From assembly GCA_963678705.1 (NCBI GenBank), contig CAVMBN010000096.1, positions 1 through 64,000 on the forward strand: a stretch of 64,000 bases of DNA, in the 5' to 3' direction. Position 1 is the first letter of the stretch. Each line of letters starts with the position of its first letter. Under the pieces are notes generated by a model. The model did not search any database and was not told the origin of the DNA. It was given only the letters and a program-made list of their open reading frames with translations. Positions 49,501 through 63,500 of this stretch are shown here, piece by piece. The position numbers were made by a program, and so were the translations under genes. The stretch comes from Panorpa germanica (Eukaryota; Arthropoda; Insecta; Mecoptera; Panorpidae).

Positions 49501-50797
49501 GCAGTTGTACTAACTGTGTCTCTTTTACACAAAATTGTAGTGATGGAACTAAAAAAATAAAAATTTTAAAATAATAATACATTTCTGTTACTTTAAAATA
49601 CATTTAGATTGTGTGGTAAAGTGAAATTTAATACAAAAAAATAAATTTTTACATACAAATAGATGGTAAAAAGTTATAAAATTTTGTTTTATTTTATCAT
49701 GCACATTTGTATACACAAGTGCTGCTATATATAATATGAAATTAAAATTATTATTAACTTTTATATTTTTTGTACTTGCAGTTGTACAAACTGTGTCTTT
49801 TTTACTCAAAAATAGTAATGATGGAACTTAAAAAATAAAATTATTAAAACAATAACACATTTCTGTTACTTTAAAATAGCTTAAGAGTGGGTGATAACGT
49901 GACATTCTATACAAAAAAATACATTTTTACATACAATTATATAATTAAAAGTTAATAAATAGTTTTTTTTTTATTATAACATGCACATTTGTTCACACAA
50001 GTGCTGCTATATATAATATGAAATTAATTATTATTACCTTTTATATTTTTTATACTTGCAGTTGTACCAACTGTGTCTATTTTACTCAAAAGTAGTAATG
50101 ATGGAACTAAAAAAATAAAAATTTTGAAATATTAATACATTTCTGTTACTTTAAAATAGCTTAAGAGTGGGTGTTAACGTGACATTCATTACAAAAAAAT
50201 ACATTTTTACATACAATTATGTGGTTAAAAGTTATTAAAGTTTTTTTGTTTATTATAACATGCAAATTTGTTTACACAAGTGCTGCTATATATAATATGA
50301 AATTAAAATTAATAATAACTTTTATATTTTTTAAACTTGCAGTTGTACTAACTGTGTCTCTTTTACACAAAAATTGTAGTGATGGAACTAAAAAAATAAA
50401 AATTTTAAAATAATAATACATTTCTGTTACTTTAAAATACATTTAGATTGTGTGGTAAAGTGCAATTCAATACAAAAAAATAAATTTTTACATACAAATA
50501 TATGGATAAAAGTTATAAAATTTTGTTTTATTTTATCATGCACAATTGCATACACAAGTGCTGCCATATATAATATGAAATTAAAATTATTATTAACTTT
50601 TATATTTTTTGTACTTGCAATTGTACAAACTGTGTCTCTTTTATTTAAAAGTAGTAATGATAAAACTAAAAAAATAAAATTTTTAAAATAATAACACATT
50701 TCTGTTACTTTAAAATAGCTTAAGAGTGGGTGATAACGTGACATTCTATACAAAAAAATACATTTTTACATACAATTATATGGTTAAAAGTTATTAA
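46593..50797. repeat. Satellite array, segment 5 (~15 monomers)
   Basis: A/B monomers between MITE copies 3 and 4. The first part matches segment 4 near 41258-42700 at offset 5,527 bp, and the later part matches 43779 onward at 4,969 bp. The 558-561 bp difference between these offsets equals one dimer gained or lost. Confidence 0.96.
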
Positions 50798-51561
50798 GGG
50801 GGGAGCCTGCTTTAGAGGCTTCAAAAAATCGATTTTTTTTTTTTGCATAAATGTCTTCCCAAATTATCTAAGAATGTGTCCCTAAACTTTCAATAGCAAA
50901 TTCAAATTATTTTCGGAGTTACAGAAGAAATAGTGAGCAAGCGTCAAGCAGGTATACGAGCGAATCGGTATACGATTTTTTATATACGAAAACTTTGACG
51001 CGCGATTTCTCGGTTTTTCATTTTTATGATTTTTCCTAATTGGCGGGAAAGATAGGAAAAAAACGAAACGTCCTATCCAACCGAGACAAAATTGATTGTA
51101 ATCGGGATTAAATTCTCTTCTAGTTGAACCTAAAAAACCTTAAAAAAGTTATGATTGACCCACTTTTCATACAATCTAAAGTAAAATTTTTTTTCCAAAA
51201 AAATTAATTTTTTTTTAATTTGCGAAAAATTGTTGAATTTCTCACTTTTTGTTAAAATTTTCTTGGTTTAACTAGAAGCTACACTATTGAAAATAAAAAA
51301 TTTTTTTGGGTTTTTTTGTTTCAAATGAAAATTGCGACCTGCATCCTTCCCGCCGCACGACACATGCACACTTGAGGCGCCTCGGCGAAATGCTTGTACC
51401 AGGCATAATATGACATGTATTTTAATGAAAGAATTTGAGAAGACTGTTGAAATACATAACAATAAAACCTGAAAGTTTCGTTTCAATTGATTATTTTTTT
51501 CCTTCCCAAAAAAATCCTCGAAAAAATCGATTTTTTGAAGCCTCTAAAGCAGGCTCCCCCC
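50798..51561. mobile_element. TTAA-flanked MITE, copy 4
   Basis: 764 bp with TTAA at 50794-50797 and 51562-51565. It is nearly identical to copy 3, as expected from their shared 4,969-bp duplication. Confidence 0.88.
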
Positions 51562-54500
51562 TTAAATAGTTTTTTTTTATTATAACATGCACATTTGTTC
51601 ACACAAGTGCTGCTATATATAATATAAAATTAAAATTATTATTAACTTTTATATTTTTTATACTTGCAGTTGTACCAACTGTGTCTTTTTTACTCAAAAA
51701 TTGTAATGATGGAACTAAAAAAATAAAATTTTTAAAATATTAATACATTTCTGTTACTTTAAAATAGCTTAAGAGTGGGTGTTATCGTGACAATATTTAC
51801 AAAAAAATACATTTTTACATACAATTATATGGTTAAAAGTTATTAAATAGATTTTTTTTTATTATAACATGCACATTTGTTCACACAAGTGCTGCTATAT
51901 ATAATATGAAAGTAAAATTAATAATAACTATTATATTTTTTGAACTTGCAGTTGTACTAACTGTGTCTCTTTAACACAAAAATTGTAGTGATGGAACTAA
52001 AAAAATAAAAATTTTAAAATATTAATACATTTCTGTTACTTTAAAATACATTTAGATTGTGTGGTAAAGTGAAATTCAATACAAAAAAATAAATTTTTAC
52101 ATACAAATATATGGTTAAAAGTTATAAAATTTTGTTTTATTTTATCATGCACATTTGTATACACAAGAAATTAAAATTATTATTAACTTTTATTTTTTTT
52201 GTACTTGCAGTTGTACCAACTGTGTCTTTTTTACTTAAAAATAGTAATGATGGAACTAAAGAAATAAAATTTTTAAAATAATAACACATTTCTGTTACTT
52301 TAAAATAGCTTAAGAGTGGGTGTTAACGTGACATACTTTACAATAAAATACATTTTTACATACAATTATATGGTTAAAAGTTATTAAATAGTTTTTTTTT
52401 TATTATAACATGCACATTTGTTCACACAAGTGCTGCAATATATAATATGAAATTAAAATTATTATTACCTTTTTTTTTTTTAATACTTGCAGTTGTACCA
52501 ACTGTGTCTTTTTTTACTCAAAAGTAGTAATGATGGAACTAAAAAAATAAAAATTTTAAAATATTAATACATTTCTGTTACTTTAAAATAGCTTAAGAGT
52601 GGGTGTTAACGTGACATTCTTTACAAAAAAATACATTTTTACATACAATTATATGGTCAAAAGTTATTAAATAGTTTTTTTTTATTATAACATGCACATT
52701 TGTTCACACAAGTGCTGCTATATATAATATAAAATTAAAATTAATAATAACTTTTATTTTTTTTGTACTTGCAGTTGTACAAACTGTGTCTTTTTTACCC
52801 AAAAATAGTAATGATGGAACTAAAAAAATAAAATTTTTAAAATAATAACACATTTCTGTTACTTTAAAATAGCTTAAGAGTGGGTGATAACGTGACATTC
52901 TTTACAAAAAAATACATTTTTACATACAATTATATGGTTAAAAGTTATTAAATGGTTTTTTTTTATTATAACATGCACATTTGTTCACACAAGTGCTGCT
53001 ATATATAATATGAAATTAAAATTATTATTAACTTTTATATTTTTTATACTTGTAGTTGTACCAACTGTGTCTTTTTTACTCAAAAGTTGTAATGATGGAA
53101 CTAAAAAAATAAAAATTTTAAAATAATAACACATTTGTGTTACTTTAAAATAGCTTAAGAGTGGGTGATAACGTGACATTCTATACAAAGAAATACATTT
53201 TTATATACAATTATATGGTTAAAAGTTATTAAATAGTTTTTTTTTATTATAACATGCACATTTGTTCACACAAGTGCTGCTTATATAATATGAAATTAAA
53301 ATTATTATTAACTTTTATATTTTTTATACTTGCAGATGTACCAACTGTGTCTTTTTTACACAAAAATAGTAATGATGGAACTAAAAAAATAAAAATTTTA
53401 AAATATTAATACATTTCTGTTACTTTAAAATAGCTTAAGAGTGGGTGTTAACGTGACATTCTAAACAAAAAAATACATTTTTAAATACAATTATATGGTT
53501 AAAAGTTATTAAATAGTTTTTTTTTATTATAACATGCACATTTGTTCACACAAGTGCTGCTATATTTAATATAAAATTAAAATTATTATTAACTTTTATA
53601 TTTTTTGAACTTGCAGTTGTACCAACTGTGTCTTTGTTACTCAAAAATAGTAATGATGGAACTAAAAATATAAAAATTTTAAAGTATTAATACATTTCTG
53701 TTACTTTCAAATAGCTTAAGAGTGGGTGTTAACGTGTCATTCTTTACAAAAAAATACATTTTTACATACAATTAGATGGTTAAAAGTTATATAATTTTGT
53801 TTTATTTTATCATGCACATTTGTATACACAAGTGCTGCTATATATAATATGAAATTAAAATTATTATTAACATTTATATTTTTTGTACTTGCAGTTGTAC
53901 CAACTGTGTCCCTTTTACTTAAAAATAGTAATGATGGAACTAAAAAAATAAAATTTTTAAAATAATAAAACATTTCTGTTACTTTAAAATAGCTTAAGAG
54001 TGGGTGATAACGTGACATTCTATACAAAAAAATACATTTTTACATACAATTATGTGGTTAAAAGTTATTAAATAGTTTTTTTTTAATTATAACATGCAAA
54101 TTTGTTCACACAAGTGCTGCTATATATAATATGAAATTAAAATTTAAAATTACTTTTATATTTTTTGAACTTGCAGTTGTACCAACAGTGTCTCTTTTAC
54201 ACAAAAATTGTAGTGATAAAACTAAAAAAATAAAAATTTTAAAATATTAATACATTTCTGTTACTTTAAAATACATTTAGATTGTGTGGTAAAGTGAAAT
54301 TCAATACCAAAAAATAAATTTTTACACACAAATAAATGGTTAAAAGTTATAAAATTTTGTTTTATTTTATCATGCACATTTGTATACACAAGTGCTGCTA
54401 TATATAATATGAAATTAAAATTATTATTAACTTTTATATTTTTTGTACTTGCAGTTGTACCAACTGTGTCTTTTTTACTCAAAAATAGTAATGATGGAAC

Positions 54501-57500
54501 TAAAAAAATAAAATTCTTAAAATAATAACACATTTCTGTTACTTTAAAATAGCTTAAGAGTGGGTGATAACGTGACATTCTATAAAAATTAAAATTATTA
54601 TTATCTTTTATATTTTTTATACTTGCAGTTGTACCAACTGTGTCTTTTTTACTCAAAAATTGTAAAGATGGAACTAAAAAAATAAAATTTTTAAAATATT
54701 AATACATTTCTGTTACTTTAAAATAGCTTAAGAGTGGGTGTTATCGTGACATTATTTACAAAAAAATACATTTTTACATACAATTATATGGTTAAAAGTT
54801 ATTAAATAGTTTTTTTTTTATTATAACATGCACATTTGTTCACACAAGTGCTGCTATATATAATATGAAAGTAAAATTAATAATAACTATTATATTTTTT
54901 GAACTTGCAGTTGTACTAACTGTGTCTCTTTAACACAAAAATTGTAGTGATGGAAATAAAACAATAAAAATTTTAAAATATTAATACATTTCTGTTACTT
55001 TAAAATACATTTAGATTGTGTGGTAAAGTGAAATTCAATACAAAAAAATAAATTTTTACATACAAATATATGGTTAAAAGTTATAAAATTTTGTTTTATT
55101 TTATCATGCACATTTGTATACACAAGAAATTAAAATTATTATTAACTTTTATTTTTTTTGTACTTGCAGTTGTACCAACTGTGTCTTTTTTACTTAAAAA
55201 TAGTAATAATGGAACTAAAGAAATAAAATTTTTAAAATATTAACACATTTCTGTTACTTTAAAATAGCTTAAGAGTGGGTGTTAACGTGACATTCTTTAC
55301 AATAAAATACATTTTTACATACAATTATATGGTTAAAAGTTATTAAATAGTTTTTTTTTTATTATAACATGCACATTTGTTTACACAAGTGCTGCAATAT
55401 ATAATATGAAATTAAAATTATTATTACCTTTTTTTTTTTTAATACTTGCAGTTGTACCAACTGTGTCTTTTTTTACTCAAAAGTAGTAATGATGGAACTA
55501 AAAAAATAAAAATTTTAAAATATTAATACATTTCTGTTACTTTAAAATAGCTTAAGAGTAGGTGTTAACGTGACATTCTTTACAAAAAAATACATTTTTA
55601 CATACAATTATATGGTCAAAAATTATTAAATAGTTTTTTTTTATTATAACATGCACATTTGTTCACACAAGTGCTGCTATATATAATATAAAATTAAAAT
55701 TAATAATAACTTTAATTTTTTTTGTACTTGCAGTTGTACAAACTGTGTCTTTTTTACCCAAAAATAGTAATGATGGAACTAAAAAAATAAAATTTTTAAA
55801 ATAATAACACATTTCTGTTACTTTAAAATAGCTTAAGAGTGGGTGATAACGTGACATTCTTTACAAAAAAATACATTTTTACATACAAATATATGGTTAA
55901 AAGTTATTAAATAGTTTTTTTTTTATTATAACATGCACATTTGTTCACACAAGTGCTGCTATATATAATATGAAATTAATTATTATTAACTTTTATATTT
56001 TTTATACTTGCAGTTGTACCAACTGTGTCTATTTTACTCAAAAGTAGTAATAATGGAACTAAAAAAATAAAAATTTTAAAATATTAATACATTTCTGTTA
56101 CTTTAAAATAGCTTAAGAGTGGGTGTTAGCGTGACATTCATTACAAAAAAATACATTTTTACATACAATTATGTGGTTAAAAGTTATTAAAGTTTTTTTG
56201 TTTATTATAACATGCAAATTTGTTCACACAAGTGCTGCTATATATAATATGAAATTAAAATTAATAATAACTTTTATATTTTTTAAACTTGCAGTTGTAC
56301 TAACTGTGTCTCTTTTACACAAAAATTGTAGTGATGGAACTAAAAAAATAAAAATTTTAAAATATTAATACATTTCTGTTACTTTAAAATACATTTAGAT
56401 TGTGTGGTAAAGTGAAATTCAATACAAAAAAATAAATTTTTACATACAAATATATGGTTAAAAGTTATAAAATTTTGTTTTATTTTATCATGCACATTTG
56501 TATACACAAGAAATTAAAATTATTATTAACTTTTATTTTTTTTGTACTTGCAGTTGTACCAACTGTGTCTTTTTTACTTAAAAATAGTAATGATGGAACT
56601 AAAGAAATAAAATTTTTAAAATAATAACACATTTCTGTTACTTTAAAATAGCTTAAGAGTGGGTGTTAACGTGACATTCTTTACAATAAAATACATTTTT
56701 ACATACAATTATATGGTTAAAAGTTATTAAATAGTTTTTTTTTTATTATAACATGCACATTTGTTCACACAAGTGCTGCAATATATAATATGAAATTAAA
56801 ATTATTATTACCTTTTTTTTTTTAATACTTGCAGTTGTACCAACTGTGTCTTTTTTTACTCAAAAGTAGTAATGATGGAACTAAAAAAATAAAAATTTTA
56901 AAATATTAATACATTTCTGTTACTTTAAAATAGCTTAAGAGTGGGTGTTAACGTGACATTCTTTACAAAAAAATACATTTTTACATACAATTATATGGTC
57001 AAAAGTTATTAAATAGTTTTTTTTTATTATAACATGCACATTTGTTCACACAAGTGCTGCTATATATAATATAAAATTAAAATTAATAATAACTTTTATT
57101 TTTTTTGTACTTGCAGTTGTACAAACTGTGTCTTTTTTACCCAAAAATAGTAATGATGGAACTAAAAAAATAAAATTTTTAAAATAATAACACATTTCTG
57201 TTACTTTAAAATAGCTTAAGAGTGGGTGATAACGTGACATTCTTTACAAAAAAATACATTTTTACATACAATTATATGGTTAAAAGTTATTAAATGGTTT
57301 TTTTTTATTATAACATGCACATTTGTTCACACAAGTGCTGCTATATATAATATGAAATTAAAATTATTATTAACTTTTATATTTTTTATACTTGTAGTTG
57401 TACCAACTGTGTCTTTTTTACTCAAAAGTTGTAATGATGGAACTAAAAAAATAAAAATTTTAAAATAATAACACATTTGTGTTACTTTAAAATAGCTTAA

Positions 57501-60500
57501 GAGTGGGTGATAACGTGACATTCTATACAAAGAAATACATTTTTATATACAATTATATGGTTAAAAGTTATTAAATAGTTTTTTTTTATTATAACATGCA
57601 CATTTGTTCACACAAGTGCTGCTTATATAATATGAAATTAAAATTATTATTAACTTTTATATTTTTTATACTTGCAGATGTACCAACTGTGTCTTTTTTA
57701 CACAAAAATAGTAATGATGGAACTAAAAAAATAAAAATTTTAAAATATTAATACATTTCTGTTACTTTAAAATAGCTTAAGAGTGGGTGTTAACGTGACA
57801 TTCTAAACAAAAAAATACATTTTTAAATACAATTATATGGTTAAAAGTTATTAAATAGTTTTTTTTATTATAACATGCACATTTGTTCACACAAGTGCTG
57901 CTATATTTAATATAAAATTAAAATTATTATTAACTTTTATATTTTTTGAACTTGCAGTTGTACCAACTGTGTCTTTGTTACTCAAAAATAGTAATGATGG
58001 AACTAAAAATATAAAAATTTTAAAGTATTAATACATTTCTGTTACTTTCAAATAGCTTAAGAGTGGGCGTTAACGTGTCATTCTTTACAAAAAAAAAAAC
58101 ATTTTTACATACAATTAGATGGTTAAAAGTTATATAATTTTGTTTTATTTTATCATGCACATTTGTATACACAAGTGCTGCTATATATAATATGAAATTA
58201 AAATTATTATTAACATTTATATTTTTTGTACTTGCAGTTGTACCAACTGTGTCCCTTTTACTTAAAAATAGTAATGATGGAACTAAAAAAATAAAATTTT
58301 TAAAATAATAAAACATTTCTGTTACTTTAAAATAGCTTAAGAGTGGGTGATAACGTGACATTCTATACAAAAAAATACATTTTTACATACAATTATGTGG
58401 TTAAAAGTTATTAAATAGTTTTTTTTAATTATAACATGCAAATTTGTTCACACAAGTGCTGCTATATATAATATGAAATTAAAATTTAAAATTACTTTTA
58501 TATTTTTTGAACTTGCAGTTGTACCAACAGTGTCTCTTTTACACAAAAATTGTAGTGATAAAACTAAAAAAATAAAAATTTTAAAATATTAATACATTTC
58601 TGTTACTTTAAAATACATTTAGATTGTGTGGTAAAGTGAAATTCAATACCAAAAAATAAATTTTTACACACAAATAAATGGTTAAAAGTTATAAAATTTT
58701 GTTTTATTTTATCATGCACATTTGTATACACAAGTGCTGCTATATATAATATGAAATTAAAATTATTATTAACTTTTATATTTTTTGTACTTGCAGTTGT
58801 ACCAACTGTGTCTTTTTTACTCAAAAATAGTAATGATGGAACTAAAAAAATAAAATTCTTAAAATAATAACACATTTCTGTTACTTTAAAATAGCTTAAG
58901 AGTGGGTGATAACGTGACATTCTATAAAAATTAAAATTATTATTATCTTTTATATTTTTTATACTTGCAGTTGTACCAACTGTGTCTTTTTTACTCAAAA
59001 ATTGTAAAGATGGAACTAAAAAAATAAAATTTTTAAAATATTAATACATTTCTGTTACTTTAAAATAGCTTAAGAGTGGGTGTTATCGTGACATTATTTA
59101 CAAAAAAATACATTTTTACATACAATTATATGGTTAAAAGTTATTAAATAGTTTTTTTTTTATTATAACATGCACATTTGTTCACACAAGTGCTGCTATA
59201 TATAATATGAAAGTAAAATTAATAATAACTATTATATTTTTTGAACTTGCAGTTGTACTAACTGTGTCTCTTTAACACAAAAATTGTAGTGATGGAAATA
59301 AAACAATAAAAATTTTAAAATATTAATACATTTCTGTTACTTTAAAATACATTTAGATTGTGTGGTAAAGTGAAATTCAATACAAAAAAATAAATTTTTA
59401 CATACAAATATATGGTTAAAAGTTATAAAATTTTGTTTTATTTTATCATGCACATTTGTATACACAAGAAATTAAAATTATTATTAACTTTTATTTTTTT
59501 TGTACATGCAGTTGTACCAACTGTGTCTTTTTTACTTAAAAATAGTAATAATGGAACTAAAGAAATAAAATTTTTAAAATAATAACACATTTCTGTTACT
59601 TTAAAATAGCTTAAGAGTGGGTGTTAACGTGACATTCTTTACAATAAAATACATTTTTACATACAATTATATGGTTAAAAGTTATTAAATAGTTTTTTTT
59701 TTATTATAACATGCACATTTGTTTACACAAGTGCTGCAATATATAATATGAAATTAAAATTATTATTACCTTTTTTTTTTTTAATACTTGCAGTTGTACC
59801 AACTGTGTCTTTTTTTACTCAAAAGTAGTAATGATGGAACTAAAAAAATAAAAATTTTAAAATATTAATACATTTCTGTTACTTTAAAATAGCTTAAGAG
59901 TGGGTGTTAACGTGACATTTTTTACAAAAAAATACAATTTTACATACAATTATATGGTCAAAAATTATTAAATAGTTTTTTTTTATTATAACATGCACAT
60001 TTGTTCACACAAGTGCTGCTATATATAATATAAAATTAAAATTAATAATAACTTTTATTTTTTTTGTACTTGCAGTTGTACAAACTGTGTCTTTTTTACC
60101 CAAAAATAGTAATGATGGAACTAAAAAAATAAAATTTTTAAAATAATAACACATTTCTGTTACTTTAAAATAGCTTAAGAGTGGGTGATAACGTGACATT
60201 CTTTACAAAAAAATACATTTTTACATACAATTATATGGTTAAAAGTTATTAAATGGTTTTTTTTTTATTATAACATGCACATTTGTTCACACAAGTGCTG
60301 GTATATATAATATGAAATTAAAATTATTATTAACTTTTATATTTTTTATACTTGTAGTTGTACCAACTGTGTCTTTTTTACTCAAAAGTTGTAATGATGG
60401 AACTAAAAAAATAAAAATTTTAAAATAATAACACATTTGTGTTACTTTAAAATAGCTTAAGAGTGGGTGATAACGTGACATTCTATACAAAGAAATACAT

Positions 60501-63500
60501 TTTTATATACAATTATATGGTTAAAAGTTATTAAATAGTTTTTTTTTATTATAACATGCACATTTGTTCACACAAGTGCTGCTTATATAATATGAAATTA
60601 AAATTATTATTAACTTTTATATTTTTTATACTTGCAGATGTACCAACTGTGTCTTTTTACACAAAAATAGTAATAATGGAACTAAAAAAATAAAAATTTT
60701 AAAATATTAATACATTTCTGTTACTTTAAAATAGCTTAAGAGTGGGTGTTAACGTGACATTCTAAACAAAAAAATACATTTCTAAATACAATTATATGGT
60801 TAAAAGTTATTAAATAGTTTTTTTTATTATAACATGCACATTTGTTCACACAAGTGCTGCTATATTTAATATGAAATTAAAATTATTATTAACTTTTATA
60901 TTTTTTGAACTTGCAGTTGTACTAACTGTGTCTTTGTTACTTAAAAATAGTAATGATGGAACTAAAAATATAAAAATTTTAAAGTATTAATACATTTCTG
61001 TTACTTTCAAATAGCTTAAGAGTGGGTGTTAACGTGACATTCTTTACAAAAAAATACATTTTTACATACAATTAGATGGTTAAAAGTTATATAATTTTGT
61101 TTTATTTTATCATGCACATTTGTATACACAAGTGCTGCTATATATAATATGAAGTTAAAATTATTATTAACATTTATATTTTTTGTACTTGCAGTTGTAC
61201 CAACTGTGTCCCTTTTACTTAAAAATAGTAAAGATGGAACTAAAAAAATAAAATTTTTAAAATAATAAAACATTTCTGTTACTTTAAAATAGCTTAAGAG
61301 TGGGTGATAACGTGACATTCTATACAAAAAAATACATTTTTACATACATTTATGTGGTTAAAAGTTATTAAATAGTTTTTTTTTTATTATAACATGCAAA
61401 TTTGTTCACACAAAAGCTGCTATATATAATATGAAATTAAAATTAATAATAACTTTTATATTTTTTGAACTTGCAGTTGTACTAACTGTGTCTCTTTTAC
61501 ACAAAAAATGTAGTGATGGAACTAAAACAATAAAATTTTTAAAATATTAATACAATTCTGTTACTTTAAAATACATTTAGATTGTGTGGTAAAGTGAAAT
61601 TCAATACAAAAAAATAAGTTTTTACATACAAATATATGGTTAAAAGTTATAAAATTTTGTTTTATTTTATCATGCACATTTGTATACACAAGTGCTGCTA
61701 TATATAATATGAAATTAAAATTAATATTAACATTTATATTTTTTATACTTGCAGTTGTACCAACTGTGTCTTTTTTACTCAAAAATAGTAATGATGGAAC
61801 TAAAAAAATAAAATTCTTAAAATAATAACACATTTCTGTTACTTTAAAATAGCTTAAGAGTGGGTAATAACGTGACATTCTATACAAAAAAATACATTTT
61901 TACATACAATTATATGGTTAAAATTTATTAAATAGTTTTTTTTTTATTATAACATGCACATTTGTTCACACAAATGCTGCTTATATAATATGAAATTAAA
62001 ATTATTATTAACTTTTATATTTTTTATACTTGCAGATGTACCAACTGTGTCTTTTTTACACAAAAATAGAAATAATGGAACTAAAAAAAAAAAATTTTAA
62101 AATATTAATACATTTCTGTTACTTTAAAATAGCTTAAGAGTGGGTGTTAACGTGACATTTTTTACAAAAAAATACATTTTTACATACAATTATATGGTTA
62201 AAAGTTATTAAATAGTTTTTTTCTTATTATAACATGCACATTTGTTCACACAAGTGCTGCTATATATAATATGAAATTAAAATTATTATTAACTTTTATA
62301 TTTTTTGAACTTGCAGTTGTACCAACTGTGTTTCTTTTACACAAAAATTGTAGTGATAAAACTAAAAAAATAAAAATTTTAAAATATTAATACATTTCTG
62401 TTACTTTAAAATACATTTAGATTGTGTCGTAAAGTGAAATTCAATACAAAAAAATAAGTTTTTACATACAAATATATGGTTAAAAGTTATAAAATTTTGT
62501 TTTATTTTATCATGCACATTTGTATACACAAGTGCTGCTATATATAATATGAAATTAAAATTAATATTAACATTTATATTTTTTGTACTTGCAGTTGTAC
62601 CAACTGTGTCTCTTTTACTCAAAAATAGTATTGATGGAACTCAAAAAATAAAATTTTTAAAATAATAACACATTTCTGTTACTTTAGAATAGCTTAAAAG
62701 TGGGTGATAACGTGACATTCTATACAAAAAAATACATTTTTACATACAATTATATGGTTAAAAGTTATTAAATAGTTTTTTTTTTATTATAACATGCACA
62801 TTTGTTCACACAAGTGCTGCTATATATAATATGAAATTAAAATTATTATTAACTTTTATATTTTTTATACTTGTAGTTGTACCAACTGTGTCTTTGTTAC
62901 TCAAAAATAGTAATGATGGAACTAAAAAAATAAAAATTTTAAAATATTAATACATGTCTGTTACTTTAAAATAGCTTAAGAGTGGGTGTTAACGTGACAT
63001 TCTTTACAAAAAAATACATTTTTACATACAATTATGTGGTTAAAAGTTATTAAATAGTTTTTTTCTTATTATAACATGCACATTTGTTTACACAAGTGCT
63101 GCTATATATAATATGAAATTAAAATTAATAATAACTTTTATATTTTTTGAACTTGCAGTTGTACTAACTGTGTCTCTTTTACACAAAAATTGTAGTGATG
63201 GAACTAAAACAATAAAATTTTTAAAATATTAATACAATTCTGTTACTTTAAAATACATTTAGATTGTGTGGTAAAGTGAAATTCAATACAAAAAAATAAA
63301 TTTTTACATACAAATATATGGTTAAAAGTTATAAAATTTTGTTTTATTTTATCATGCACATTTGTATACACAAGTGCTGCTATATATAATATGAAATTAA
63401 AATTATTATTAACATTTATATTTTTTGTACTTCCAGTTGTACCAACTGTGTCTCTTTTACTCAAAAATAGTATGATGGAACTAAAAAAATAAAATTTTTA

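Larger units (their letters stand above)
43779..51561. repeat. 4,969-bp offset duplication carrying MITE copies 3 and 4
   Basis: Landmarks at 43779, 44619, 45250, 45458 and the MITE at 45829 recur at 48748, 49588, 50219, 50427 and 50798, all 4,969 bp later. The match fades soon after the MITE on the right (about 46760 and 51720). The left copy has an extra A-B pair near 43221-43778 compared with the right. Confidence 0.88.
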
